In this document: positions 23,453 through 33,160 of the stretch, piece after piece
How positions within the stretch are numbered: position 1 is the first letter of the stretch
Layout of the letters: each line of letters opens with the position of its first letter
Assembly (NCBI GenBank): GCA_026826555.1
Contig: JAKSZT010053764.1
Coordinates: 32,251,487 to 32,315,486, forward strand
Direction of reading: 5' to 3'
From: Tolypeutes matacus
Lineage: Eukaryota; Chordata; Mammalia; Cingulata; Chlamyphoridae
DNA: 64,000 nt
Notes under the pieces: model-generated
Told to the model about the DNA's origin: nothing
Database searches by the model: none
The model's input: only the letters and a program-made list of their open reading frames with translations
Made by a program: the position numbers and the translations under genes

Positions 23453-25513
23453 TAAACAAATCAATCTTACTGATACATATTAATAAAGCATAAATTTATC
23501 CAAAGTGTATAGTCAATGGTATTTGGGATAATCACATAGTTGTGCATTCATTACTTCAATCATTATTAAAGCATTTTCATTATTATATTTTAATAATACT
23601 AATAATAAACAAAAAACAGACAAACAAGAAAATTCCTCACTTCTCAATCTCTCTGTTTCCCCTGCCGTACATAGCTGCTATTTCTGGCTATTTTTGCACA
23701 ATTATTTATTTGTTTATTAAGCAGTTTTATTGAAATATATTCACATACATATGATCTATCCAAAATGTATAATCAATGGCTTTTTTTAGCTGTTAAAAAG
23801 TCCTTTATTGTAAAAAATTTTTGTAAAATAAATAGAAAAATAGATTGAAAAAAATTACAAATTTTAAAAGAGAGTGCAATGCCAGGTTAGATTTAATATA
23901 TTCAATTATAAAAAATAGCGTAGCAGCAAACCTTTATAAATGTAAATAATAATTCAAATATAATAGAAATTAATTATAACATAATTCTAATTTTTATTTT
24001 ATTTTATTTTTTAATAGATACTTAGATTATACAAATGTCACATAAAAAATATAGGGATTCCCGTATGTCCCACTCTCCACACCTCCCACATTTTCCCACA
24101 TTAACAACATCCTTCATTAGTGAGGTACATTCATTGCAATTGATAAACACATTTTGGAGCATTGCCACTAAGCATGGATTAAAGTTTACATTGTAGTTTC
24201 ACTATCTCCCACCCAATTCTGTAGGTTATGGCAAGATTTATAATGGCCTGTATCTGTCATTGCAACGTCATTCAGGACTATTCCCAAGTCCCCAAAATGC
24301 CCCCGTATTACACCTATTTCCCCCTCTCCCTGCCCCCAGAACCTCCTGTGGCTACTGCCTCCACATCAATGATATAAGTTCTTCCATTGCTAGAATCAGT
24401 ATAAGTCTATAGTAGAATATTGGTAAGTCTACTTTAGTCCATAGTTCATTCCCCAGTCCCCAGGATTCTGGGATGGTGATGTCCATTCAACCTCTAATTG
24501 AGAGGGGGCTGTGATCCCATGGGGCTGATGGATGGGCCTCTCTTGCTTGCAGTTGTAGACTCTCTTGATTCCTTGGTATGGTAGTTGTCCATCATCACCT
24601 CCATGTTAGTTGTCCTGGGTGAGACCAATGAACTGGAGAGTAGGTGTTGCAACTCCGTTAAGATTCAGGGCCCAGCTGGCACATGGAGAGCCCAAAGATT
24701 TAAGTCTCTTGGACAAACACCTAGCAACTCTAGTACTAATTATAGGTTCAAATAGAAGGCCAGAAGAGCCACGTGTAGGGAAACCACAACTGAGTCCAAC
24801 TCTGTTACTCTGAGGAGCATAAATTCCAAAGTAGGGCCCACTGGCAAGGCGTCAAATCCCTGAGCTGCCTGCCCTGACTATAGTGTCTGGATGTCTCCAC
24901 ACCCTCAGGAGCGCCACTATTTGGGGTAGTATTTACTTTGGCTATCAAAGAGATCCTGCTGAGATGTGCATAATTGTAACTTCTGGAATGACCTCCCAAC
25001 TCACTTTGAAGTCTCTTAGCCACATAAACTCATTTGTCTTTACTTTCCCCCCTTTTTCCATTGCATTGCTAAATTCTAATTTTTATATACAGCTCTTGGA
25101 TATAATAATTTCTAAGAATGAAATAAATTATTGGTTTAGTTATTTAATTTCCATTTAGGCCATAATTACTCAGTGCAATTGGCAACTTGTTCCTGTGATC
25201 AGTATACTGTCATTTTTTTCATACAAAATAAACACTTGCTTTAATTAAGGAGGACTAGAGAAGAGATATATTTTCGGATACTTCCTTTTTCTTTAACCTT
25301 TTCTTATTCATACTCTTTAATTTAAATAATCTATCTGGATCAATAATGATTTAGCATGACTACTGTTGAACAAGATTTTGAGTTTTTCTGCCTTATAAAA
25401 TTATCAGTTGGCAAATTGTTATCTGCTGAAATTCATTCCAATAAGAGGTGAAGAATTCCCAAATAGGTATTTGATTATCTTGAATAATTATGGTCTAGAA
25501 GGAATTTAAATAT
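23453..25513 (-). mobile_element. candidate chimeric retrocopy: mRNA-like 3' end fused to L1 3' UTR
   Basis: A 2.06-kb insertion in L1-A ORF1 flanked by a 14-bp TSD CTAATGTGTTTTTT (23439-23452 and 25514-25527). In sense (minus) order it has two parts. The first is ~645 bp of AT-rich sequence not matching any repeat I know, ending with AATAAA (complement of 23804-23809), 16 nt and A7 (complement of 23781-23787). The second is ~330 bp of L1 3' UTR sequence homologous to 17690-18100. This order is the known layout of template-switch chimeras in which a cellular RNA is joined to an L1 3' end. An X repeat later inserted into part one at 24008. The source RNA was not identified. The L1 part may itself hold two 3'-end segments (about 23720-23780 looks like a second one). 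Confidence 0.6.
24008..25071 (-). mobile_element. X repeat copy 1 (unassigned ~1-kb retroposon) with perfect TSD
   Basis: A 1064-bp insertion flanked by a perfect 15-bp TSD AATTCTAATTTTTAT (23993-24007 and 25072-25086). The T-rich left end shows a minus-strand RNA template. The same sequence recurs at 29576-30345 (minus) and 33161-34069 (plus). Its 3' terminal part has an L1-3'UTR-like feel (complement of CATTCATTGCAATTGATAAA). On the minus strand 25023-24805 holds a 72-codon frame beginning MAKRLQSELGGHSRSY, matched at the same place in copy 2. I do not know its family; it may be a lineage-specific L1 3' UTR. Confidence 0.8.
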
Positions 25514-25927
25514 CTAATGTGTTTTTTATCTCATCTATTGTCTTTTATTCCCTTAAGCTCTCTTGTTTTTCTATTCAGGTATTCAAATTTTCCTTTGTGC
25601 TCACCCATTGTCTTCTTGGTGTCCTTTATCTCTTTAGCCATATTGTCTGTCTTTCAACTCATTAATTTGATTTAGGAGATTTGTATGAACCTCATTGATT
25701 AATTGTTTCAAATCCTGTGTCTCAGCTGGGACTTTGATATATTCTTTTGCTTGGGCCATTACTTCAATTTTCTTCATGTGGATTGTAATTTTTTTTTGCT
25801 GATGTCTGGGCATCTGATTAAGATGGTGAGTTTACTCTGATGCTCATGCAATCTCAACAACCAGTTCAGGTCAGTAGGGAGGGTGTTTGCAAGAGTTGGA
25901 TCTCTTTAGTCTCATGCTGACTCCCAA

Positions 25928-25962
25928 GGCAAACAATGGCAAACAATGGCAAACAATGGCAT
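25928..25962. repeat. tandem 11-mer, three copies
   Basis: GGCAAACAATG-type unit repeated three times within the L1-A 5' UTR. Confidence 0.9.
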
Positions 25963-26371
25963 GGCCCCACAGTCTGGAAGGGCCCGTTGGGCACAGCAAA
26001 CCAAATTTGTTGGCCAAAAGCTGAGCCAGCCTTAGGTTGCATCCCTATCTCTCCCGTTTTCTGGGAAGGTGGACCCCTGCAGCCCCTCTGTCTGTAGCCA
26101 CCAGCCAGAGGCTGGAAAATTCAAAGCTGTCTGCCCCAAGGGTGGGAATGGGCACCAGCAGCTGCAGATTTACTCTGAGTTTTTCTGTCAAGATTCTTTT
26201 CCTTGCCACTCTCTCTTCTGGGTGGTGTCCAGATGTCCCTGGTGTCCTAAACTTTAGAACATTTTTTTCCCTAGGCTGTTTCTGCCTGTCCTCTAGTTAT
26301 TTTTTTCTGGGAGAGAAATGAGTCCTGTGTCTCTCTAATCCTCCATCTTCCCTGAAGTTCCCCCAACAAGT

Positions 26372-26419
26372 TTTAAAAGTATAAAGAAGTTCTGAGACCA
26401 AACAGTTTGAGAACTGCTG
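26372..26419 (+). mobile_element. hAT (Charlie-like) transposon, right end
   Basis: Continuation of the element broken at 17673. It ends with the terminal inverted repeat GTTTGAGAACTGCTG (26405-26419). The reverse complement of that end, CAGCAGTTCTCAAAC, fits the usual CAGNGGTTCTCAA hAT terminus. Confidence 0.75.
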
Positions 26420-27020
26420 CTTTAACCACCCATGTTTTCCCTCTTTGTTTAGGAAACTAGAAAGCATAGACAAAATTTGCTGTCTACCCTCAGCATTTAA
26501 TTGAGACCACAAGACATAGAATTCATGAACTAATATAGTCCTATTGATTGTATATATATACTCTGATCTTCCCTTCTACATGATTTTGTCACTTATTTTC
26601 CATTCTACTGTTTTCATTTAAAAAGTTTAATCATAACTTTCACATAAGTTATTGTGGGCCATTGCAAATTAAAACAAGATGATTGGAAGGATGGATTGGC
26701 TTCTTGAGAATGGTATAGAAATGTGACATTGAAGATTTCATATAAATGTGCTCTCAAATTCAGATGCTGCTTCTTACAGACTGCAGGCAGGATCTTCTTG
26801 GTTTATTTATTGTTGAAACCACTTATGCTATATCTAAATGGAGGTACTTTTGTCCTGGAGTCTCTTCTCTATTTAAATTAGCCATACCTTTTAAGGAACA
26901 GCCTCTCTCTCACTCAGTCTCTCCATTTCTCTTCCCCCAAGTCCCCTAGCCCTGTAGAATTCTTTTTTACTTTCCTTTCTTTTACTTTGCATTTATGTTC
27001 TCTGTGACCTACTCTTTCTT
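26420..27020. other. single-copy sequence
   Basis: No gene or clear repeat recognised. Confidence 0.45.
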
Positions 27021-27023
27021 TTT

Positions 27024-27795
27024 TCTTTAATTAGAGAAGTCATGAGTTTACAGAAAAATCGTAAAATACAGGTTTCCCAATGTGCCACACTATTATTAAC
27101 ACCTTGCATTGGTGTGATACATTTGTTACAATTGATGAAAGAATATTTTAATAGTTGTACTATTATAGTCCATGGTTTGACTTAGGGTTCACTGTGTTAT
27201 GCAGTTCTGTAAAGTCAAAAATTTTTTTTATTCCAGTAACATATACAACCAAACATTTCTTCTTTTAGCCACTCTCAAATATATAGTTCAGTGCTGTTAA
27301 TTATGTCCACATATTGTGCTACTATCATCGCCATCCATTACCAAAATGTCTCAATTATCCCAAATAGAATAGTTTCCCAAGGAGAAGCTTAACATTTCAA
27401 GCTTTTACTCTTTATTTCCCACCTCTCCCTGCCTCCTAGTAACCTATATTTTAGATTCTGAGTCTGTGAATTTGCTTATTCAAATTATTTCATATCAGTG
27501 AGTTTATGCAATATTTGTCCTTTTATGTCTGGCTTATTTTACTCAGTGTGATGTCTTCAAGGTTCATCCATGTTGTCCCATGTATCAGAAATTCATTCCT
27601 TTTCATGGCTGATTAATATTCCAATGTGTGTATGCACCACATTTTCTTTATCCATTTATCAACTGATGGACACTTGGATTGCTTCCATCTCTTGGTAGTT
27701 GTGAATAATGCTAGTATAAACATCTGTGTGCAAATATCTGTTTGAGTCCTTGCTTTCAATTCTTCTGGGTATGAACGTAGAAATGAGATTGCCGT
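27024..27795 (-). mobile_element. L1 3' end (3' UTR and ORF2 C-terminus)
   Basis: Minus-strand, 5'-truncated L1. The 3' UTR starts with TTTAATTAGAGAAGTCATGA and is related to the 3' end of L1-B (50541). The ORF2 tail encodes SYPEELKARTQTDICTQMFI and CPSVDKWIKKMW (27640-27780). It stops abruptly at a TTTTTTCATA repeat near 27797, beyond which an L1/HAL1 ORF1-like region begins. No TSD was found. Confidence 0.82.
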
Positions 27796-28384
27796 TTTTT
27801 CATATTTTTTCATATTTTTCTTCACATTTATTCTTTTGGTGTTCTATGGGCTTCTTGGATGTGTATGTTCACATATTTTGTTCAGTTTGGGATGTTTTCT
27901 GAATATTCCTTCTGCTCCTTTCTGTATTTCTTCTCTTTCTGTGACTCCCATAATGCATAAATTGGTAGGCTTTATGTTGTCCCAGAGGCCTTTTAGGCCA
28001 TTCTTGCTTTTTATAATTCTTTTCTTTCTGTTTCTCAGCTTGACTTATTTCAATGGTGTTGTCTTTGTGATTGCTCATTCTTTCTTCTGTCAGCTCCAGT
28101 CTGCTCTTGCAACCCTCCTTGGAATTTTCCGTTTCAGTTATTGTGGTCTTCAACTCCAGTAGTTCTGTGTGGTTCCCTTTTAAAATTTCTATCTTTACTG
28201 AGATTCTTTTATTGTTCATTTCTTTTCCTGATATCATTTAGTTCTTTCTCTGTATTTTCCTTAATCTATGTGAGCACATTGAAGATCATTTTTTAAAAGT
28301 TTTTGTCTGGTATGTCTACAATCTAGTCATCTTTGATGTTTTCTGGATTTTAATCCTCTTCCTTTGGGTGGCCCATTGTTTTGG

Positions 28385-28798
28385 TGACTTGGCTGCTCAA
28401 GCAATACCATGCAGTGGGGTGGCTTAAACAATGGGAATGTATTTAGCTCACAGTTTTGAGGCTAAAAGAAAGTCTAAATCGAGGCATTATCTGGGTGATG
28501 ATTTCTTCGTGAAAACTGTCTTTCTGGGGTTGGTTGCTGGTGATCTTTGATCCTTGACTCCTCTGTCTCTTGGCACTGCACACGGCAGCCTCTCTGTTCT
28601 CTTTGTTTCTATTGCATTTCAACTTCTTGCTTCCCATTGCTTTCTCTCCCTCTGAATTTCATTCTCCTTATAAAGGACTCTAGTAATAAAATTAAGACCC
28701 ATCCATCCTGTGTCATACCTTAGCTGAAGTAACCTTATCAAGGGGTCCTACTTAAACCCAAAAGAATGGATTAGTTTGTTATATACATCTCCAAACCA
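28385..28798 (-). mobile_element. MaLR-like LTR (old)
   Basis: Reversed ERVL-MaLR-type LTR. It has GGGTGGCTTAAACAATGG near 28420, TTTTGAGGCTAAAAGAAAGT, TCCTTATAAAGGACTCTAGT near 28670 and TTAAGACCCATCCATCCTGT. In MLT1/MST LTRs the same blocks occur in this order on the reverse strand. No internal retroviral sequence is present, so it is a solo LTR. Ends are approximate. Confidence 0.65.
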
Positions 28799-29575
28799 CC
28801 AAAGCAATCATTTCTTTTTTCTCTGTTTCTGTCATTTTTTTCTTCACACTGTATACTTCAGTATTTTAAAATGTTAACTCTGGGATTTATTTCCTGAGAT
28901 ATCTGTTTTTTGAGTTTTTAATCATCTGGTGATTTGACACATTTTCCTGACTTTTCAGGAGCTAGCAAAACCGAGCAAACCTAAGCAAAAATTTTTTACC
29001 TTTCACTGTCTTTTCCAAGCAAATTGGCTTTGTGTTGGCTAGTGCTCTACATGGAGTTCAGCCCTCTTATCATGAAGTTTAGCCCAAGATGTATGCAAAG
29101 TGCATTTCTTGTCTTTTCTAGGTCTGTGTCTTATTCAGGGCTTGTGCTTTCTAGTGACCTTAGTTCCCTGTTTACAGGGTTTAATGTTAATTCCCAGGAA
29201 ACAGACCTTCTGCCTCTCCAGGGTGTTCCACTGCTGGACATAAAGCGGGTAACTCTTCGCCCCAGGCCATCTGCCTCAATTGCTTCTTACACTGCTTTCC
29301 TTGTCTCAAACTCTTTTTGCCTGGATGGCAAATTCCAGGGGGTCCAGTATGCTAGAGAGGTTTCCTAAGGCAATCTTTCCCAACCAGAACAAGGCCAGGG
29401 ACCCACAGAGGGAGTACTGGCAGTCTCCAAACTGTACTGGGGAGGGGATAATGAAGGGGCCAAAAAAGGCACCAGGATCTTCTTCCATGGCTCCCCATAG
29501 CTGTGCTTTTTTACCTTCCAAGAAAATACAGGCCTTCAACTATCCTCTGTGGCTCTGAGGGAAAATACCATCTTT

Positions 29576-30345
29576 TTTTGTTTTTGATTAATTTTTTATT
29601 TGTTATATCAATGTTACAAGTTACTCATTTTATACAAGATAACTAAAATTATAACAAATCTGCTTTAGTCAGCAGTTACACTCCCTCCTTATTTTTCTTC
29701 ATTACTCAATCTTGAGAGATTTGGGATTATGTCCTCTGACTGCTTCAGGTTGTGAAGAGACATAGAACTTATGGGGCAGAGGAATGGAATTGTTTTGCCT
29801 GCAGTTGAAGGTACTTCTTGTTTTGGGGATGGGGCTGGTCCATCAGCATTGTTTTCTTAGTTTTCCAGGGCATGTCTGAAGAACTGCAGAGTAGAGTTGG
29901 CCGCAACTCTGCTGGGTTTCAGGGTTCAACCAGCATAGGAACACTCTGAAGATTTAAGTCTCTGAAAAATATAGTTAACAGGTACATTGAAAATTTTAGG
30001 TTCAAATAAAAGAAGTAGAAAAATCAGGATTAGGGGGTTTATAAATGAGCATAACTATGTTATATTGGGGAAGTAGCTTTTCATATATTCCCAGTTAATA
30101 CTGCCAAGGGGGTATCGATTTTGTGTGGCCGTGTGGTTTTCTTATGATGTCTGGGAATCCCTAGAGCCTTTGGGAACACTTTTTTTTTTGAGGCTTTATT
30201 TACTGTGGCCCTTTGTGGAATCTGGCTGAGACCTGCATAAGCATAACCTCTGGGATGACCTCCTAACTCACTTTGAAATCTCTCAGCCATAAAAGCTTCA
30301 TTTTATTTGGTATTTCCACTGTTTTAATCCAAGTCTTTCTCCAAA
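29576..30345 (-). mobile_element. X repeat copy 2
   Basis: Homologous to 24008-25071. It shares GACCTCCTAACTCACTTTGA (30257-30276), TTAGGTTCAAATA (about 29997) and GATTTAAGTCTCT blocks in the same order and a T-rich left end. The minus-strand frame 30290-30081 starts MAERFQSELGGHPRGY, aligned with copy 1. The right border with the following LTR is not sharp. A repeat ACCATCTTT (29567-29575 and 30896-30904) encloses this copy together with the LTR. Confidence 0.7.
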
Positions 30346-30350
30346 ATGCT

Positions 30351-30896
30351 TGGAGCTTAGTAAGCAAAGGGGTGCTGATGTAAAATACCAGAAATCTGTT
30401 GGCTGTTATCAAGGGTATTTATTTGTGGTGGAAGCTTACGGTTACCAGGCCATAAAGCATGAGTTACTTCTCTCACCAAAGTCTGTTGCCATGTGTTGGA
30501 GCAAGATGGCTGCTGACATCTGTGAGGGTTCAGGCTTCTGGGTTCCTTGTTCCTCTCCGGGTTCAGATGTTCTGGTCTCTCCACAAGGCCAGCTGTAAAC
30601 TGTCAGGCGAACAGCTCGTCTCTCTTCCCAGGGCCTCTGCTGTATCTTATGGAGCCTTCTTTCTTTCCTCACATATCTGCTTCTCTGGTATTTACTTCCC
30701 GGGGCTCCAGCATTAAAACTCCAAACTGTTCTCTGCCAGGTCTTTTCAATGTGAGGGGGCAGGGACTCAACGTCTTACTGACGTAGCCTAATCAAAGCCT
30801 TAACCATAATTTAATCACACCCAGAGGAACAGAGCAGTTTACAAACATAATCCAATATTTATTTTTGGAATTCATGAACAATATCAAATTGCTACA
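30351..30896 (-). mobile_element. MaLR-like LTR next to X repeat
   Basis: Reversed LTR homologous to 31891-32455. It shares GGTGCTGATGTAAAATACCA at left, TAATTTAATCACACCCAGAG and AATTCATGAACAATATCAAA at right, and ends in CA at 30896. CCATC occurs just right of it (30897-30901) and at 29568-29572, left of the X repeat. If that is the 5-bp LTR duplication, the X repeat inserted at the very start of this LTR. Confidence 0.65.
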
Positions 30897-31365
30897 CCAT
30901 CTTTAAGTGCCCTCCCCACTGCCTTTGTCTGGGTTGGGTTGGAACAATGGCCACCCTTACAGCTGGTTCCCTGGCAGTCTGGAATAGCTAATCCAAAGCA
31001 ACGATCATTGATTGGCCTGCCCATCCCCCTGTCCCCCCATCTCCTGATCTTGGGGAAGTGGGCTTTCTGTCTCTTTCTGGCTTCAGCAAGGTATATGAGG
31101 GGCTGGACCCCACTCCTGCCCACCATGCTAGTGGGGGATGGTGATGGTAACTGCCTTGCAGAGAGCACAATTTATTAGTATTTGCCATAATTTACCAGCC
31201 TCTTCCTCCTGCTCTTCCCTGGATCTGTACATTGTTCCACTGGAACTCTGGAGTTTTGACATAGTTGATTCAGACAGTTCTTGCCTGTGATTGTTCTGGT
31301 AGGGGGACTAATTCCTGGATTTTCCTACTTGATCTTCCCACAATCCTCTCTCTCTGACCTATTCT

Positions 31366-31885
31366 TAAAGCATATTTTCTAATGCATTCCCTGAGTTCAG
31401 AATAAAAGGCAAGTACTTTCAGCATTACTTCATCTTCATTATTAGCCTCTTATAACTCTCTGATTTAAGGTTATTGTACAATAGTTGAGTGCTCTGCTAA
31501 TGCACATTATTTTGGCACTGTAATCAGTACTCATTTCAAGGGCTTCAGCCAACAATAGTACCTAAAGCTTTGAAGTGAAAAAATGTATAATTTTTGCAAA
31601 TTGGTATCTAAATAGAGCAGGGAATAAAACTCTTCAACTTCAGCATAGCATGTGATGTATAGAAGAGTAATCTTTTATTGAACATTAATAAATTATTATC
31701 ATAGTTTTGACAAATGCACTAATATCTTCATTCTGATAAAATTTGAGAGTAACTTATCTGTTTATCTCTTTCGGTTAAACTCAGCTGGAAATCTTGGAAG
31801 GGGTAGTAAAACTATGGGAATGTTTGACCACTGAGGCATTATCTCTAGGGAATTTATAATCCCTTTTGGGAAAGCTTTCTCATCT
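31366..31885. other. single-copy sequence
   Basis: No gene recognised. 31475-31580 (TGCTAATGCACATTATTTTG) is repeat-free and could be conserved; nothing more can be said. Confidence 0.45.
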
Positions 31886-31890
31886 CTTGG

Positions 31891-32455
31891 TGTCTTAGTT
31901 TGCCACAGGGTTGCTGATGCAAAGTACCAGAAATGGTTTGGCTTTTATAATTGGAATTTTATTTGGGGTAAAACCTAACAGTTTTGAGGCCATGAAATAT
32001 CCAAATCAAGGCACAATCAGAGATGCTTTCAGATCAGCTACAGGTGATCCTGGCATCCTGCCAAGTGGCGATCAGGTATATGGCAGAGCTCACCTCGTGA
32101 GCCTTGAGCTGCTCCTAGGGCTCAGCCCCAAAGGGGCCTCTTTCTGTGCCTCTCTGCTCTGCTGGTTCCAGACTCCAGGACCTCTCTCACCCTCTCAGGG
32201 CTTCTCTGCCTTTCTGCAGCTGTAGGTGTACTTTCTCTCACATGGGAGGATCAAGATGGCAGAGATCCCTTTCCCTATGTTGTTCTCTCTGTGTCTCCAT
32301 TTATATAAGACCCAGCAAGAGGACAAAGACTCAACCTGAGTCACATCTCACTGACATAGTCCAATCAAAAGGGTATCACACCCACAGGAATGGATTAGTT
32401 CAAGAACGTAGTATTTTTCTTTTGGGGATTCATAAAAGAACTTCAAACTGTCGCA
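31891..32455 (-). mobile_element. solo MaLR-like LTR with 5-bp TSD
   Basis: A 565-bp solo LTR, TG...CA on both strands, flanked by a perfect 5-bp duplication CTTGG (31886-31890 and 32456-32460), as expected for ERVL/MaLR integration. On the minus strand it opens TGCGACAGTTTGAAGTTC and has TATATAA sequence at 32301-32309 (reverse complement CTTATATAA), a plausible LTR TATA box. No internal region or retroviral gene remains, so it arose by LTR-LTR recombination or was always a solo copy. Confidence 0.85.
32301..32309 (-). promoter_or_regulatory. TATA-like box of the solo LTR
   Basis: CTTATATAA on the minus strand lies about 150 bp into the LTR. It would drive transcription leftward, towards 32270. 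Inferred from position and sequence only. Confidence 0.4.
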
Positions 32456-32460
32456 CTTGG

Positions 32461-32935
32461 TACTGGGTGGGGGCTAGAGTTGAATTCAGGGGGGTTGCGT
32501 CAAAGAGAATTAACCTGAGGATTCTTCTTTCGAATGTGAATGGTTCTCTTGTTTTCCACATGAGGAAGTCTTCTCATTCATTTAAGCCCATCTTGGTGGC
32601 ATGTAGACGATACATTGCTGCTTTTTTGTTTGTTTTTTTGAATATGTACAACATAGTTTAGTACCATGGACCAACCACAATGAATTCATCAGAGCAGAGG
32701 CCTCTCATAGACTCTATTTGTGTAGATGCAATAAGTCATAATGTGATTAAAAGGAAAGAGAGCTCTCCCACAGACAAGAGAATAACTGCATTATTTCAAG
32801 TTTCCTAACTACAGCTATTAAGCATTCTTTAGAAAAGATCCCTGACTTACCTTACTACTTACAAAATCTACCATAAGGAGAGTTTTCCATCAGAGTATAC
32901 TTATGGTGTGAAGGAAAAAACAAAAAACAAAACCC
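32461..32935. other. single-copy sequence
   Basis: No gene or clear repeat recognised. Confidence 0.45.
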
Positions 32936-32939
32936 AAAG

Positions 32940-33112
32940 TTTGGCCTGGTCTTTAAGGTTTCCCCAGTATCTGCTCCTACCCCTCTATCCCCAACTTTCT
33001 AATAAAACATCTCATGCTGCCACTCTATGCACTCTTGTCCTTTTGTGACTTGACTCATATCCTTTCTGCTGGAAATGCCGTAGTCCCCCCTTATTTCTCC
33101 TTATTAATATAT
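32940..33112 (+). mobile_element. L2 fragment
   Basis: Matches L2 3' ORF/UTR region: TTGGCCTGGTCTTTAAGGTT, ATCTGCTCCTACCCCTCTAT, CTCATGCTGCCACTCTATGC and CTTTCTGCTGGAAATGCC. Confidence 0.65.
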
Positions 33113-33114
33113 AG

Positions 33115-33160
33115 TAGGTTAGTAGCAAAGAGCTCAGATCCCAGAATCAGACTGACACAG
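33115..33160 (+). mobile_element. MIR head fragment cut by X repeat
   Basis: GTTAGTAGCAAAGAGCTCAG then CCCAGAATCAGACTGACACA fits the first ~45 bp of a MIR, whose remainder is absent to the right. The X repeat begins immediately after. Confidence 0.5.

Larger units (their letters stand above)
22590..25777 (-). pseudogene. L1-A ORF1 (RNA-binding protein), split by two insertions
   Basis: Minus-strand ORF1. A likely ATG is at 25777 (MKKIEVMAQAKEY...), followed by coiled-coil-like sequence. The RRM/C-terminal domain follows: HVQEVQCTPIRINLNRHTLR and EKILRAAREKQTITYKGRPV encoded between about 23040 and 23220. The ending around 22600-22910 carries ARRQWYGIIRTLKEKN and PAKLSFKYEGE. It is interrupted by a SINE (22912-23016) and by the 2.06-kb retrocopy (23453-25513). 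Frameshifts in the coiled coil also disable it. In live L1 this protein trimerises and coats the L1 RNA. Confidence 0.85.
17674..26357 (-). mobile_element. full-length L1 retrotransposon (L1-A), nested insertions
   Basis: Complete minus-strand L1. The 3' end is at left (T-rich, reversed poly-A signal near 17693) and the 5' UTR end is at right (CCTCCATCTTCCCTG). It is flanked by a 14-bp TSD with one mismatch: CCCCCAATAAGTTT (17660-17673) and CCCCCAACAAGTTT (26358-26371). Removing three SINEs and the nested retrocopy with their TSDs leaves about 6.18 kb, the normal length of a mammalian L1. The insertion splits a hAT transposon whose two halves read continuously across the site, which confirms both borders. 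ORF1 and ORF2 are both recognisable and both broken. Confidence 0.92.
27800..31365 (-). mobile_element. L1/HAL1-like 5' half (ORF1 remnant and 5' UTR), split
   Basis: Minus strand. 27800-28375 looks like an L1/HAL1 ORF1 and its flank (encoded ELKTTITETENSKEGCKSRL, coiled-coil-like). 28820-29575 and 30905-31365 match the L1-B 5' UTR order: GACCCACAGAGGGAGTACTG-type block, GGGGAGGGGATAATGAAGGG, TGCCTTTGTCTGGG and the terminal GATCTTCCCACAATCC. It is interrupted by LTRs at 28385 and 30351 and by an X repeat at 29576. HAL1 (a half-L1 lacking ORF2) would explain why ORF2 is not seen, but the call is by eye. Confidence 0.6.

Noticed and set aside
25928..25962. Short regular repeats as a CRISPR-like array
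   Set aside because: Three adjoining 11-mers with no spacers, in a mammalian L1 5' UTR.
28443..29368. Open frames at 28443-28637 and 29024-29368 as genes
   Set aside because: They fall within an LTR and within L1/HAL1 5' UTR-like sequence and show no conserved domain.
31891..32455. Possible endogenous retrovirus with genes
   Set aside because: Only LTR sequence is present; no gag, pol or env-like frame is found on either side.
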